Assembly (NCBI GenBank): GCA_905480605.1
Contig: CAJQRD010000045.1
Span: forward strand, 1 to 64,000
Source of the DNA: an uncultured Saprospiraceae bacterium
GTDB taxonomy: Bacteria > Bacteroidota > Bacteroidia > Chitinophagales > Saprospiraceae
Direction: 5' to 3'
DNA length: 64,000 nucleotides
The position numbers and the translations under genes were made by a program. A model generated the notes under the pieces. That model made no database searches, was not told the origin of the DNA, and saw only the letters and a program-made list of their open reading frames with translations. Positions 39,480 to 48,867 of the stretch are shown piece by piece. Every line of letters begins with the position of its first letter. Position 1 is the stretch's first letter.

Positions 39480-40011
39480 TCGACGCTTTATTGTAGTTTT
39501 CTAAAACCAAATTTTGCAATTTTTTTCTTGCTTCTGATAAATGCCACTTTGAGGTTCCTACACTTATGTTTTTCAATTCAGAAATTTCTTTGTGTGAATA
39601 ACCCTGTACAGCAAAAAGAAGAAAAACATCTCCACTTGCTGGTGGTAATTTATCAATCAATTTAATAAGATCTTCTTCGTAAAGATGATCTAAAGCTTTG
39701 TTGCTATGCTTTTTGTCATGTTCTTCAAAAACCATAAATTTCAAATAGTTGGCATCTTTTCTAATGCTATCTGAAATACTATGAAATACGATTCTTCTTA
39801 CCCAACCTTCAAAACTTCCACGATATTCATACTGATCGATTTTTTTAAATACTTTAATAAAACCATCATTTACAATTTCTGCAGCTTTGAACTTATCATT
39901 CACATATCTCATGGCCATACTCATCATAGCGGCAAAGAACTCTTTGTAGAGTCTTTCCTGACATTTTCTGTCATTGTTTTTACAACCTTTTATGATAGTA
40001 TTTAATTCCAA
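39469..40011 (-). CDS. ECF-type RNA polymerase sigma factor
   Basis: Residues about 25-95 are region 2 (RYVNDKFKAAEIVNDGFIKVF, then YEYRGSFEGWVRRIVFHSI), and about 120-175 are region 4 with a helix-turn-helix (GYSHKEISELKNISVGTSK). Length of 180 residues suits ECF sigma factors. The coupled downstream membrane protein is its likely anti-sigma factor. The upstream region carries two small palindromes near 40090-40115 that might regulate it. Confidence 0.93.
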   Translation of the reverse strand: MELNTIIKGCKNNDRKCQERLYKEFFAAMMSMAMRYVNDKFKAAEIVNDGFIKVFKKIDQYEYRGSFEGWVRRIVFHSISDSIRKDANYLKFMVFEEHDKKHSNKALDHLYEEDLIKLIDKLPPASGDVFLLFAVQGYSHKEISELKNISVGTSKWHLSEARKKLQNLVLENYNKASNAG

Positions 40012-40089
40012 GTCAACAATAATTATTTACATGAAAATAATAAAAATAAAACGAATACTACTATTAGAATTCTATTAACACTGCCAATT

Positions 40090-40115
40090 GTCATAATGAC
40101 TATCAAAATGAGTCA
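40090..40115. promoter_or_regulatory. Short inverted repeats upstream of the ECF sigma gene
   Basis: GTCATAATGAC is a perfect 11-base palindrome at 40090-40100, and TGACT at 40097 pairs with AGTCA at 40111. They lie about 80 bases upstream of the sigma start and may be an operator. No experimental basis. Confidence 0.3.
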
Positions 40116-40144
40116 AATCATACATCATTTCGAGGTGGTACAAA

Positions 40145-40208
40145 AAAAAAGGCCAAAAGTCATTGAAAACGTTTCAAATGAAATGTTTTCTAAAACTTTT
40201 TGGCCTTT
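40145..40208 (-). terminator. Stem-loop with T tail on the minus strand
   Basis: AAAGGCCAAAAGT pairs imperfectly with ACTTTTTGGCCTTT around a 33-base AT-rich loop; on the minus strand a run of T follows. It would end a minus-strand transcript from the TPR remnant. Confidence 0.6.
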
Positions 40209-40442
40209 GGCAGTTAGTTGGTCTTCACCAATTAACTTAAAAAAATAGTAGTATAACGTTTTTTCATAGCTGACTACTTATATAGACTCTGAATTTGATC
40301 GAAAAGGTTGGGTAGGGGGGAAGTTTAAAAACAAAATAAAACTTAAGTTACTGTTAGTCAGTTTGTTAGATTTAATTAAAAATATAGAATTCAAGCATAA
40401 TTTTGCTTGGCTTCTCTCCTTTAAGTTGTTACAATGGGTATT

Positions 40443-40979
40443 TTATTTTTCCAGTCTTGCTAGAATTTCTTTGTTATCAACAATTGTTCCTAATATCGGT
40501 CTTATTTCATCTATGACTGACTTCGTTGTTTCGATTTCTTGCAATGCTGAAAGACATTCTCCTATTACAATTTTAACATTCAATTGAAAGGACATTCTGC
40601 CACCTTTTTTATTATAAATACTGTCGGATTTAAGATAATAATATAAAGCTTTTGTAAAGTAATTACCCTTTTTGGCTGTTGCTCCAAGCTCATTAAACAC
40701 TCTTGTTTTTGTAGAGGAAAGATTAAGTTTATCACATTCCTCAAGAGCTCTCAAACCATATTCTTCTGATTATTTTAAATTTTGCAAGGTTCTGAATAGG
40801 CTTGCAATGCTTGCATATATTGAAGGGTATTTGAACTTGTCCTTTCCTGGTCTTAAAGATGACAAAGCTTCAAAGTAAAGCTGCAAGGCTTCGTCATGCT
40901 GATTGTTTTGTGATTTGTAGCTTCCCAGGTTTATTAGGTTAAAAGGTAGACTTGAAGAATCGCTGTGTATTCGCTTTGC
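40443..40979 (-). pseudogene. Truncated TPR protein with an internal stop
   Basis: On the minus strand one frame reads PFNLINLGSYKSQNNQHDEA and LQLYFEALSSLRPGKDKF, then FRTLQNLK, a TAA at 40772-40770, and continues in the same frame with SEEYGLRALEECDKL and TRVFNELGATAKKGNYF. The helix pairs match TPR repeats. The stop in mid-repeat and the abrupt 5' end (in-frame TAA at 40982-40980, followed by a GC-richer repeat) indicate a remnant of a larger TPR protein, possibly a regulator. About 178 codons remain. Confidence 0.7.
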
Positions 40980-41031
40980 TTACTTTACGGACGCTTACTT
41001 CGTTTGCTTTACGATGGCGCGCTTTGCTTTT
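40971..41031. repeat. Short GC-richer repetitive stretch at the pseudogene edge
   Basis: The segment repeats CGCTTTGCTTACTTTACGG-like units: CGCTTTGCTTACTTTACG, then CGCTTACTTCGTTTGC and CTTTACGATGG. Its composition differs from the AT-rich surroundings. It lies between the TPR remnant and the DUF1415 gene end and may mark a rearrangement point. Confidence 0.4.
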
Positions 41032-41569
41032 ATGAATCTTTTGTTGCTGTGATAATGTCTTTTATTTTTTTTAGACCAATGGATTTCAGCATTTGGATAT
41101 TATTGCTGGGGATATCTTCTGTGTGGCCATGTGATTCGATGGCTTGTGCAACTTCGCTTACAGAAAGAATGTGAATTATTGGATATGGAGATCTGTTGGT
41201 ATAGTGTGAAATATCATCAGGAGCCTCGTTTTCGAATAGGTAGTTGGGATGAAAGCTGGCCAATTGGTATTTCTGGTCAAGTTTGGTATCCTCTAAAAGC
41301 CAATTGGCTTTATCATAAAGATCAAGGTAGTCATCAAGTTTTTCTAGACCATTTGGAATAATTAAAATACCAGATGTTTTCTGATCTGACTTATTGAGGA
41401 TTTCGATACATTTCCACAAGGCACTTAATTGGTCAGTTTGATTTTGGGAGAGTTCGGATTGATAGTGAATTTTATCGAGGTCGAAGGCGTATGAAGCAAA
41501 AGGACATAGATTCAATTTGATTACATAAGATTGAATCCATACCCTGATTGTATTTATATAATTATCCAA
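41030..41569 (-). CDS. DUF1415 family protein
   Basis: This 179-residue protein has the DUF1415 motifs: IRVWIQSYVIKLNLCPFA near residues 8-25, QKYQLASFHPNYLFE near 100, and YTNRSPYPIIHILS near 121. Function is unknown for the family. It follows the saccharopine-dehydrogenase-like gene by 3 bases, so the two are cotranscribed. Confidence 0.88.
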   Translation of the reverse strand: MDNYINTIRVWIQSYVIKLNLCPFASYAFDLDKIHYQSELSQNQTDQLSALWKCIEILNKSDQKTSGILIIPNGLEKLDDYLDLYDKANWLLEDTKLDQKYQLASFHPNYLFENEAPDDISHYTNRSPYPIIHILSVSEVAQAIESHGHTEDIPSNNIQMLKSIGLKKIKDIITATKDS

Positions 41570-41572
41570 ATG

Positions 41573-42712
41573 TTAGTCTATTTTTCCGTAAATATTGCTT
41601 ACTATTGGACCATTCAAAAATGTATCTGTGTCAATTTGACTTTGAAAAACGGCGCCTTTGTGCTTGCCATTTAATAATATTAATGCTGCTTCACAAAGTG
41701 GAGCTGCGGTTGTGGTTTGAATCGCCCTCAAAGTTATTTTTCCAATTTTTGATGGGTACACATGGATGCTTTTTTCGATTGCTCGCAATACACCATTTTT
41801 ATCTTTACCTTTTACTGATGCAAAGACGACAACCACATCGTCTTCAACAGCCGGAATAGTATCCAGCATCAATTTGTTTAAGTTTTCAACTGGATCAACG
41901 TCAGCAGGTGTATTTTCAATTACTGATTTTGCCCATTTGTAGTGACCAGGAAATCTCAATGTTTTATAATTTAAGTTTTTGACCTTTCCTTCCAATGCTT
42001 TTGGAAGATCTGCTGCGCCACCTGAAGTGAAATCATCTTCATATTCAATTCCGTCGATGATGATTTTTTTTGTGGCAGATAGAGAAGGAATTTTACTTGT
42101 TTTAAAGTCTTCAACAACCACTGCATCTTTTATGTACTCAGTTGCTACACCTATTGGGCTCCAGGTGAAAGCATAAAAATAAGGTGCCCTTGCGTGCTTG
42201 GACAATGCCCCAACTTTCATGTCTATATTGTCGACAACTTCTACGCCGTGTTGTTTAGCGAATTTTTTGTATAGATGGTGGGCAATAATATTTATATAGC
42301 CTGGTGCCAATCCAGTTTGTAGGATAAAACCAGTCTCCGCATCTTTTGCGATCTCAGTTACCATATCCGTTTCTTTAACGTATTCGGTTAAATTCGCATA
42401 ATGGCATTTGTAATCTTTGGCATATTGCGCCAATCTTGGTGCTTGCGCTCCAGGAAGACAGTCCAATATTATATCAGCTTTTTCAAGAACTACTTTCATA
42501 TCGTCCGATAATCCTTCTTCAGGAATAAGAAAAGCGTTGCTAGAGTTACCTCTTGAGTTGTAATTTATCAAGTCTGCAGCTTTTTCAGCTTGTGTTAAAT
42601 ATCGGTCACCAATATGTATAGTACAGTCAATACTTTTATTATCTGCTAGGATTAAACCGGCTGCTTTACCTATTCCTCCAGCTCCAGCAATTAATATATT
42701 GTAATGGTTCAT
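41573..42712 (-). CDS. Saccharopine dehydrogenase family protein
   Basis: The N-terminus NILIAGAGGIGKAAGLILADN is an NAD(P)-binding Rossmann fold. A LDCLPGAQAPRLAQYA loop near 83, TGLAPGYINIIAHHLY near 134 and a second alpha/beta domain follow, matching saccharopine dehydrogenase-like reductases of about 380-400 residues. Such proteins act in lysine metabolism, but substrate choice cannot be read here. A TAAATTTG -7 box lies at 42735-42728 on the minus strand. The DUF1415 gene follows in the same operon. Confidence 0.82.
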   Translation of the reverse strand: MNHYNILIAGAGGIGKAAGLILADNKSIDCTIHIGDRYLTQAEKAADLINYNSRGNSSNAFLIPEEGLSDDMKVVLEKADIILDCLPGAQAPRLAQYAKDYKCHYANLTEYVKETDMVTEIAKDAETGFILQTGLAPGYINIIAHHLYKKFAKQHGVEVVDNIDMKVGALSKHARAPYFYAFTWSPIGVATEYIKDAVVVEDFKTSKIPSLSATKKIIIDGIEYEDDFTSGGAADLPKALEGKVKNLNYKTLRFPGHYKWAKSVIENTPADVDPVENLNKLMLDTIPAVEDDVVVVFASVKGKDKNGVLRAIEKSIHVYPSKIGKITLRAIQTTTAAPLCEAALILLNGKHKGAVFQSQIDTDTFLNGPIVSNIYGKID

Positions 42713-42924
42713 TTATTAGAGTTTGAACAAATTTAGAATAATAAAATTAGCTACCTAATAATATGATGGAGAATGTCTTGATTATCACTGATTTGCACAT
42801 ATTAAACAATTTACTAAATTGTAATATGTTGAATTATAGTAAAAAATACATTAGTATTTTTTGTAATATGAAAATTAGAAGTATCTTCACATTGTATTAT
42901 TAATCCTAACACCGAATTTTTATA

Positions 42925-45480
42925 ATGGCTAAAAAGTCTACTAAAAGCGCTAAGCGTAAAAAGAGTAGTAGTTTGAAGTTAAACGACGAACGAATCGTAA
43001 AGATTGTTGGCGTTTTATGTTTATTTCTTTCACTATATCTCACCGTTGCATTTGTTTCTTACTTTTTCACATGGCAAGCAGATCAAGACAAAGTATTACA
43101 ATTGTCATCTTCAATTTTATTCAATGGAGACATTGATGTACAAAACTGGTTGGGCCGTTTAGGTGCATTTACCTCACATCTTTTTTTCTACTGGGGTTTT
43201 GGTTTAAGTTCGATCGGCGTTTTATATCTACTTATTAGATTAGGTATTGACTTGGTTTCAAGACACCCATTGACAAGATTCTTTAACCAATTGCTTCATA
43301 TGGTTTTGGTAATGAGTTTTGCTTCAGTGATTTTGGAATTCATTTTCCGTTCTTCTGAATTCAGCTGGGGTGGATTAATGGGATATTCTATATACTCATA
43401 TTTGGCAAGTTTTCTAGGACAGATTGGATTGGTTATGTTGATGATTTTAACAATATTAGCAGCATTCATATGGATAATCAATCCGATTATTCATTTGGAC
43501 AGAATCAGATTTGCTACAGATTTTGGAAGTTTAGCTATATCAAAGTTGGACTTTTTAACCACTTGGGCACAATCTGAAGAAGATACTGATATCCGTTCTA
43601 AAAAAACCAGAACTACGAATAAGAGAAAAAGTCTTTTCAATGAAATAAGCGAAGAAAAAGCTGAATCCAATACAGATAATGATGGTACTTTGAAGCCAAG
43701 AACAACTGATTTTTCTACGGAACAAAACGAGGAGGAAGGTATTGAATTGAATCTTCCTGAGACTTTAGTGAATTTCAAAAAAGCACAGAAAGAAAAAGCA
43801 GCTAAAGCCAATCAAGGTCCTGATTTGGAATTGGAATTGGAAGAAGTTAATATTCCAGAAACTCCCCATGTTGCACCTAGTGAAGTAAAGGTTTCAAATT
43901 CTATTATTCCCGATATGAAGAGCGATAAGCTTTATGTACAGGAAGACAATAAAGATGACTTTGAACCATACGATCCAACGAAAGAATTGTCAAATTATAA
44001 ATTTCCAACTTTTGATATTTTAGAAGAGTATGCTGATCAAAAAATACAGATCAACAGACAGGAATTGGAAGAAAATAAGAATCAAATTATAAAGACTCTT
44101 CTCAATTATAACATTAAGATTACAAAGATTAGAGCCACAATTGGTCCTACTGTTACGCTTTATGAAATAGTGCCGGCTCCTGGTGTGAAAATTTCTTCTA
44201 TCAAAAAATTAGAGGATGATATTGCATTGAGTTTAGCTGCATTAGGTATTAGAATTATTGCACCTATTCCTGGTAAGGGGACTGTAGGTATTGAGGTACC
44301 TAATAAAAATAAGCAGATAGTTTCATTCAAAGAAGTAGTTACTTCAGAGAAATTTCAAAATGCGAAAATGGATTTACCAATTGTATTGGGTAAGACCATT
44401 TCAAATGAGGTTTTTGTAGCTGATTTGGCTAAGATGCCTCACCTTCTAATAGCAGGTGCAACGGGTCAAGGAAAGTCAGTTGGTATCAATACTATATTGA
44501 TGTCATTGCTCTATAAGAAGCACCCTTCCCAAGTTAAGTTGGTGATGATCGATCCGAAAAAAGTTGAATTATTTCCGTATAGTTCTTTGGATAAACACTT
44601 TTTGGGTTTCTTACCAAACGAAGATGAGACAATTATAACAGATACAAAGAAAGCGATCAAAACGTTGATTTCATTGACTATTGAAATGGATGATCGTTAC
44701 GACTTGTTGAAAAAAGCAAGGGCAAGAAATATAAAAGAATACAATGCTAAATATGTAAACAGAAAGATATCTCCAAAAGATGGGCACAGATTCTTACCGT
44801 TTATTGTTTTGGTTATTGACGAGTTTGCTGATTTGATAATGACAGCTGGTAAAGAAATTGAGTTACCAATTGCTAGATTGGCACAGTTGGCAAGAGCAAT
44901 TGGTATTCACTTGATCATTGCGACTCAACGACCAAGTGTTAAGATTATCACAGGTATGATAAAAGCAAACTTCCCTGCTAGATTGGCATTTAGAGTGACA
45001 TCTCAAATTGATTCAAGAACTATTTTGGATTCTAAAGGTGCTGAACAGTTAATTGGTAAAGGTGATATGTTGTTGACTGTTGGTAGTGATATAATAAGAT
45101 TACAATGTGCATTTGTGGATACACCAGAAGTAGAGGAAGCGATCAATCAGATCAGCGCACAAAAAGGATTTATTGAGCCTTTCCACTTGCCAGAAGTGGC
45201 AGATGAGAACGGTGAAATGGGTGACACAAACCTTAAGTGGTCTGACCTTGATCCTATGTTTGAAGAAGCTGCTCGTATGGTCGTGTCAAGTCAACATGGA
45301 TCAACGTCTAATATCCAGAGAAAAATGCAGTTGGGTTACAACCGAGCAGGACGTATCATGGATCAAATGGAAGCATTGGGAATTGTTGGAGAAGCGAATG
45401 GAAGTAAACCACGTAAAGTATTATTCGTTTCAGAAGTTGAGTTGTTAAATTATATTGACCACTTGAAATCAGGAGGTTAG
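42925..45480 (+). CDS. ftsK: DNA translocase FtsK
   Basis: FtsK anchors at the division septum and pumps DNA toward the dif site during chromosome segregation. The first 190 residues hold membrane helices, followed by a polar linker. The motor domain has Walker A GATGQGKSVG near residue 511, Walker B FIVLVIDEFADLI near 625, and RLAQLARAIGIHLIIATQRP; the C-terminal gamma domain (ARMVVSSQHGSTSNIQRKM, GYNRAGRIMDQMEALGIVG) recognises orientation sequences. Length of 851 residues is typical. A terminator follows at 45598. Confidence 0.98.
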   Translation: MAKKSTKSAKRKKSSSLKLNDERIVKIVGVLCLFLSLYLTVAFVSYFFTWQADQDKVLQLSSSILFNGDIDVQNWLGRLGAFTSHLFFYWGFGLSSIGVLYLLIRLGIDLVSRHPLTRFFNQLLHMVLVMSFASVILEFIFRSSEFSWGGLMGYSIYSYLASFLGQIGLVMLMILTILAAFIWIINPIIHLDRIRFATDFGSLAISKLDFLTTWAQSEEDTDIRSKKTRTTNKRKSLFNEISEEKAESNTDNDGTLKPRTTDFSTEQNEEEGIELNLPETLVNFKKAQKEKAAKANQGPDLELELEEVNIPETPHVAPSEVKVSNSIIPDMKSDKLYVQEDNKDDFEPYDPTKELSNYKFPTFDILEEYADQKIQINRQELEENKNQIIKTLLNYNIKITKIRATIGPTVTLYEIVPAPGVKISSIKKLEDDIALSLAALGIRIIAPIPGKGTVGIEVPNKNKQIVSFKEVVTSEKFQNAKMDLPIVLGKTISNEVFVADLAKMPHLLIAGATGQGKSVGINTILMSLLYKKHPSQVKLVMIDPKKVELFPYSSLDKHFLGFLPNEDETIITDTKKAIKTLISLTIEMDDRYDLLKKARARNIKEYNAKYVNRKISPKDGHRFLPFIVLVIDEFADLIMTAGKEIELPIARLAQLARAIGIHLIIATQRPSVKIITGMIKANFPARLAFRVTSQIDSRTILDSKGAEQLIGKGDMLLTVGSDIIRLQCAFVDTPEVEEAINQISAQKGFIEPFHLPEVADENGEMGDTNLKWSDLDPMFEEAARMVVSSQHGSTSNIQRKMQLGYNRAGRIMDQMEALGIVGEANGSKPRKVLFVSEVELLNYIDHLKSGG

Positions 45481-45597
45481 AGGTTAATGTCAACAACTTT
45501 GTTTACCGAAGTTTAATACGTAGGTAAATGATTCAATGTCAACAATGTCAATAGTGATTCAATGTTGGTCAAAGAAAAACACAATATTTAAAAGTAT

Positions 45598-45628
45598 AAT
45601 CCTGAGGCTTTTGCCTTGGGATTTTTTC
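45598..45628 (+). terminator. Rho-independent terminator after ftsK
   Basis: AATCC..GAGGC pairs with GCCTT..GGATT around TTTT, followed by a T run. It lies 118 bases after the ftsK stop. Confidence 0.8.
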
Positions 45629-45739
45629 ATTTTTGACTTCATGTTTAATTCAGATCTGAATCTTATGCATTTTCGTCTAATTAAATCATTCTTAGTAATT
45701 AAATAATCTATATTGGTCACAGAAATTAATTTACACACT

Positions 45740-46288
45740 ATGGTATTAGACATAATTACAGGTATTTTGGTTGCTTACGGATTTTATCAAGGTTTTAGCA
45801 AAGGTTTAATTAAGACTGTTTTTGCAACGTTATCAATTTTGATTGCTGTTGTGGCTACACTTAAATTATCAAGCTTGGTTTTTGAAGTATTGAAATCTAC
45901 CTTTTCTTTTCATCAAGGAATACTATTTGCTTTGTCGTTTATTTTGACATTCATAGTGACGATGGCCTTGGTTCGATTTGTAGGAAACAAATTAGAAAAA
46001 TTGTTCAAGACCCTTCATATTGGAGGTGTTAATAAATTAGCGGGAGGAGTTGTTTTGGGATTGTTTTATGCTATGTTAATTAGTTTCGCTGTGTTCTTTG
46101 CAAACAAAGTAAGCTTGATTTCTGAAGAGCAAAAGAATGCATCTTTTTCTTATGAACTTCTTGAACCATTACCAAGAATGACTCAAGGAATAGGAGAAGC
46201 ACTAAAGCCAATGTTCAGCGAATTCTGGGATGCATTGATTTCAACAATGGATTCAGTAAAAGAGAAAGGCGAGGAAATGTCTAATTAG
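45740..46288 (+). CDS. CvpA family inner-membrane protein
   Basis: CvpA proteins are four-pass membrane proteins first linked to colicin V production and later to envelope stress. From the ATG at 45740 (MVLDIITGILVAYGFYQGF) four hydrophobic segments follow, with KGLIKTVFATLSILIAVVA and GGVNKLAGGVVLGLFYAML typical of the family. A TTG at 45713 is rejected as start. The gene lies between ftsK and a hypothetical secreted protein. Confidence 0.88.
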   Translation: MVLDIITGILVAYGFYQGFSKGLIKTVFATLSILIAVVATLKLSSLVFEVLKSTFSFHQGILFALSFILTFIVTMALVRFVGNKLEKLFKTLHIGGVNKLAGGVVLGLFYAMLISFAVFFANKVSLISEEQKNASFSYELLEPLPRMTQGIGEALKPMFSEFWDALISTMDSVKEKGEEMSN

Positions 46289-46293
46289 GCTCT

Positions 46294-46821
46294 TTAATTT
46301 TTATTTAAATAGTATTGAGCATGTGTAGGAAAAGTGGCGCTGCCATAGTGACTAAAGCAAGATTCATGATCTTCCTTGAATTTATATTGTCTGATAAATT
46401 TCTCTAGGAGAACTCCCATTTTATCAAAGTCAATATTTTTTGAATTTGGTTTTGGAAAGTAGGTGATGTGTTTAATTGTACCATCTCCATTCCAGAAGAC
46501 ATTGATCCATATTTTTACACCCTTAATATCGAAAGTATCTGCTTCAGCAAACAATTCTATTTCATGAAGCATACCCAACCATGATTTGTAGGCTTTGTCC
46601 ATGGAGTCGTCACTGATAGAAAAAAGAGGAACGCTACAATCTTCTACCAATTTCTCATATTCAACTTCTTTGTCTCCGAGCATAAAGACTGCAGGTAAGG
46701 TGTCTAAAGCAATAGATGTGGATAGTGCATCAGAAGTGAAAATTAAGCCCATCATGAAAACAAAAATTGTTGACTTTATTGATGATTTGTTAGTATTTAT
46801 CAGTTGATTACGTATTATCAT
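46294..46821 (-). CDS. Hypothetical secreted protein
   Basis: I recognise no family. After a hydrophobic N-terminal segment (STIFVFMMGLIFTSDALS) the mature protein has WINVFWNGDGTIKHITYFP near 105, a strand-rich region. Convergence with cvpA is tight, 5 bases between stops. A TACATTTG -7 box at 46833-46826 sits so close to the ATG that transcription may start at or just before it, or the true start may lie further inside (MMGLIFTSD at 46755). Confidence 0.6.
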   Translation of the reverse strand: MIIRNQLINTNKSSIKSTIFVFMMGLIFTSDALSTSIALDTLPAVFMLGDKEVEYEKLVEDCSVPLFSISDDSMDKAYKSWLGMLHEIELFAEADTFDIKGVKIWINVFWNGDGTIKHITYFPKPNSKNIDFDKMGVLLEKFIRQYKFKEDHESCFSHYGSATFPTHAQYYLNKN

Positions 46822-46920
46822 ATTACAAATGTAATGATTTTAAGGATGACAGTTCTGGCTTTTGACAATATTGATCCCAATTTTAACATGCTTTTAAATG
46901 AAATTAAGTTTTTAGCAACT

Positions 46921-46928
46921 TACCTTTG
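46921..46928 (+). promoter_or_regulatory. Candidate -7 box for the lolA gene
   Basis: TACCTTTG matches TAnnTTTG and lies 58 bases before the ATG at 46987. No -33 TTG is evident. Confidence 0.4.
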
Positions 46929-46986
46929 ATTGTTTACTACAGTTATCATTGTGTTGGTTGTTTTTAAAATTTGAAATATTAGTTGG

Positions 46987-47655
46987 ATGAAATTTTTAGT
47001 GTTATTATTTATAATGACTTCAAGTGCATTGATTGCACAGAATAATTATAACCAAGCTTCTGATTCAGATGCAAAAGCAATTGAGATATTAAAAGCTATT
47101 GAAAAAGATTTTACAGATACAAAATCACATTTGATTGGCTTTGATTTTGTTATTGAATCTCCTGGAAATCCAAATGATACCTACCGAGGCACACTGTTGC
47201 AGGCTGGTGATAATTTTGAATTGGACATGGGTATTAGAAAAATAATTACAAACAACGAAACTGTGTGGATGTATTTGAAAGATGACAATGAAGTGCAAAT
47301 CAATGATGCAGATTTTGGAGGTGAGGGTGAATATATGTCGCCTTCAACAATTTTTAGTTTGTATAAGTCCAACGAATTCATTTTTGCTATTTCTAACTAT
47401 GGAAAAGAAGACGGCAAATCTATAGTTCAGATTGAAGGCAAACCCATAGATGAAGAATCAGAATATTCTAAGTTAAGATTGACTGTTGAAGAGAATGGAC
47501 AGGTTGTAAAACGCCTGAAAATATTTTTAAAAAATGGAGGTCGTATGACTACTCAGATTTTAAGTCACAAGAAAAATGTTAAGCTTTCCAAGTCGAATTT
47601 CAAATTTTCACCTAGTGATTACCCAGGTGTTATGGTTGAGGATCTGCGGTTTTAA
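46987..47655 (+). CDS. lolA: Outer membrane lipoprotein carrier LolA family
   Basis: LolA ferries lipoproteins from the inner to the outer membrane through the periplasm. A signal peptide (MKFLVLLFIMTSSALIAQ) precedes a beta-rich mature protein of about 205 residues with GFDFVIESPGNPND, DTYRGTLLQAGDNFELDM, WMYLKDDNEVQIND and SPSTIFSLY, the order of the LolA half-barrel. It lies 1.5 kb from ftsK, a neighbourhood conserved in Bacteroidota. Confidence 0.88.
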   Translation: MKFLVLLFIMTSSALIAQNNYNQASDSDAKAIEILKAIEKDFTDTKSHLIGFDFVIESPGNPNDTYRGTLLQAGDNFELDMGIRKIITNNETVWMYLKDDNEVQINDADFGGEGEYMSPSTIFSLYKSNEFIFAISNYGKEDGKSIVQIEGKPIDEESEYSKLRLTVEENGQVVKRLKIFLKNGGRMTTQILSHKKNVKLSKSNFKFSPSDYPGVMVEDLRF

Positions 47656-47905
47656 TTTGTATTATATCAGCACATATAATATCTTTTATATGCTTAAGGG
47701 TCTCAAATAAAAAGTTTCTATTCCCCCTAATTACTGTTAATTACCTAAATGTGTTTAGAGTAATAAAACTATAATATTCCTTATGTTGAAATTGGAATTT
47801 ATAAGTTCTACGTTCTGTATGTCTGATATTTTTGCATGCAATTTAACAGGATGAATTCTTAGAGTTAATGGTGAATATTATTGACTTATATTTACAATAA
47901 AAAAT

Positions 47906-48640
47906 ATGCGTTTATCCAGTTCAATAGGGTTGATATTGATTGTGTTTTTGTCTTGTCAAGAAGCAAAGATGAACCAAGATATGAAAGAGCAAAAACATCA
48001 TAAGCCAGTACTTATAAAAGATGCATACAATGTTGGTTTTTTGATAATGGATGGTGTTTATAATACCGAGTTGACAGCACCTTATGATATTTTTCAACAT
48101 ACTAAATTCAGGCAAGGTATTAAACCTATGAATGTATTTTGCGTCGCACAAACTTTAGATGTTGTAACAAGTTTTGAGGGTATGCGTATAATTCCAGATT
48201 ACAGTTTTACAAACGGAGATTATCCTAAGATCGATATTCTTGTTGTACCAAGTGCGGAACATCATCTTGATTCAGATTTGGAAAACGAAGAGATGATCAG
48301 TTGGATTAAAAAAACAAGTGAGAAATGTGAGTTTGTGACTTCACACTGCGATGGTGCATTTGTATTGGCAAAAGCTGGTATTTTGGACAATGTGGCTTCT
48401 ACTACTTTTCCAAGTGATATTGATGCCTACAAGAAAATGTATCCAGAGTTGAATGTTATTTCCGACGTGTTATTTGTACATGATGATAAGTATATAACAT
48501 CTGCAGGTGGCGCTAAGTCATTTGAGGCAGCCTTGTATTTATGCGAGCATTTGTATGGTAAAAAAATTGCTGAAAGCTTGGCTGGCGGTTTGGTGATTGA
48601 TTGGGATTTGGATGAGGTCAAGCATTTGATTGTTGAGTAA
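47906..48640 (+). CDS. DJ-1/PfpI-like lipoprotein
   Basis: The signal MRLSSSIGLILIVFLSC carries a lipobox with Cys 17, so the protein is membrane anchored and outside the cytoplasm. The rest is the DJ-1/PfpI (class I glutamine-amidotransferase-like) fold: VGFLIMDGVYNTELTAPYDIF near residues 43-63, PKIDILVVPSAEHH near 110, the nucleophile-elbow Cys in FVTSHCDGAFVLAKAG near 147, and DKYITSAGGAKSFEAALYL near 194. Such proteins usually act in the cytoplasm on damaged proteins, glyoxal or as transcription cofactors; export is unusual. Confidence 0.85.
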   Translation: MRLSSSIGLILIVFLSCQEAKMNQDMKEQKHHKPVLIKDAYNVGFLIMDGVYNTELTAPYDIFQHTKFRQGIKPMNVFCVAQTLDVVTSFEGMRIIPDYSFTNGDYPKIDILVVPSAEHHLDSDLENEEMISWIKKTSEKCEFVTSHCDGAFVLAKAGILDNVASTTFPSDIDAYKKMYPELNVISDVLFVHDDKYITSAGGAKSFEAALYLCEHLYGKKIAESLAGGLVIDWDLDEVKHLIVE

Positions 48641-48645
48641 AAAGG

Positions 48646-48695
48646 CTCTGCCAGAGACCTGTCTCTGGCAGGGATGGGTCTCTGCCAGAGAGGGG
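48646..48695. repeat. Three-copy TCTCTGCCAGAGA palindrome cluster
   Basis: CTGCCAGAGAC at 48648-48658 and GTCTCTGGCAG at 48661-48671 form a perfect 11-bp stem with a 2-base loop; a third copy, GTCTCTGCCAGAGAGG, follows at 48679 and pairs with either. The GC-rich cluster starts just after a stop codon and could be a terminator or a miniature repeat. Similar copies elsewhere in the window were not seen. Confidence 0.6.
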
Positions 48696-48867
48696 TCTCT
48701 TGCTGATTTAAAGCCTAAATAACCAAATTATATTTGGTTTCTTTTCTATTGTTTGATTCATGATCACTATATTGAGCTTGCTGTCAAGAGTATTTATAGA
48801 TGTGAAAAAGATAGAGGCCAACAGAAAAAACTGCAAGCCTCTAACTAAATTCAACTAACTCATTTTA

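Noticed and set aside
45481-45570. Short direct repeats (GATTCAATGT twice) after ftsK
   Set aside because: Only two copies of ten bases; not enough to call a repeat or a CRISPR array.
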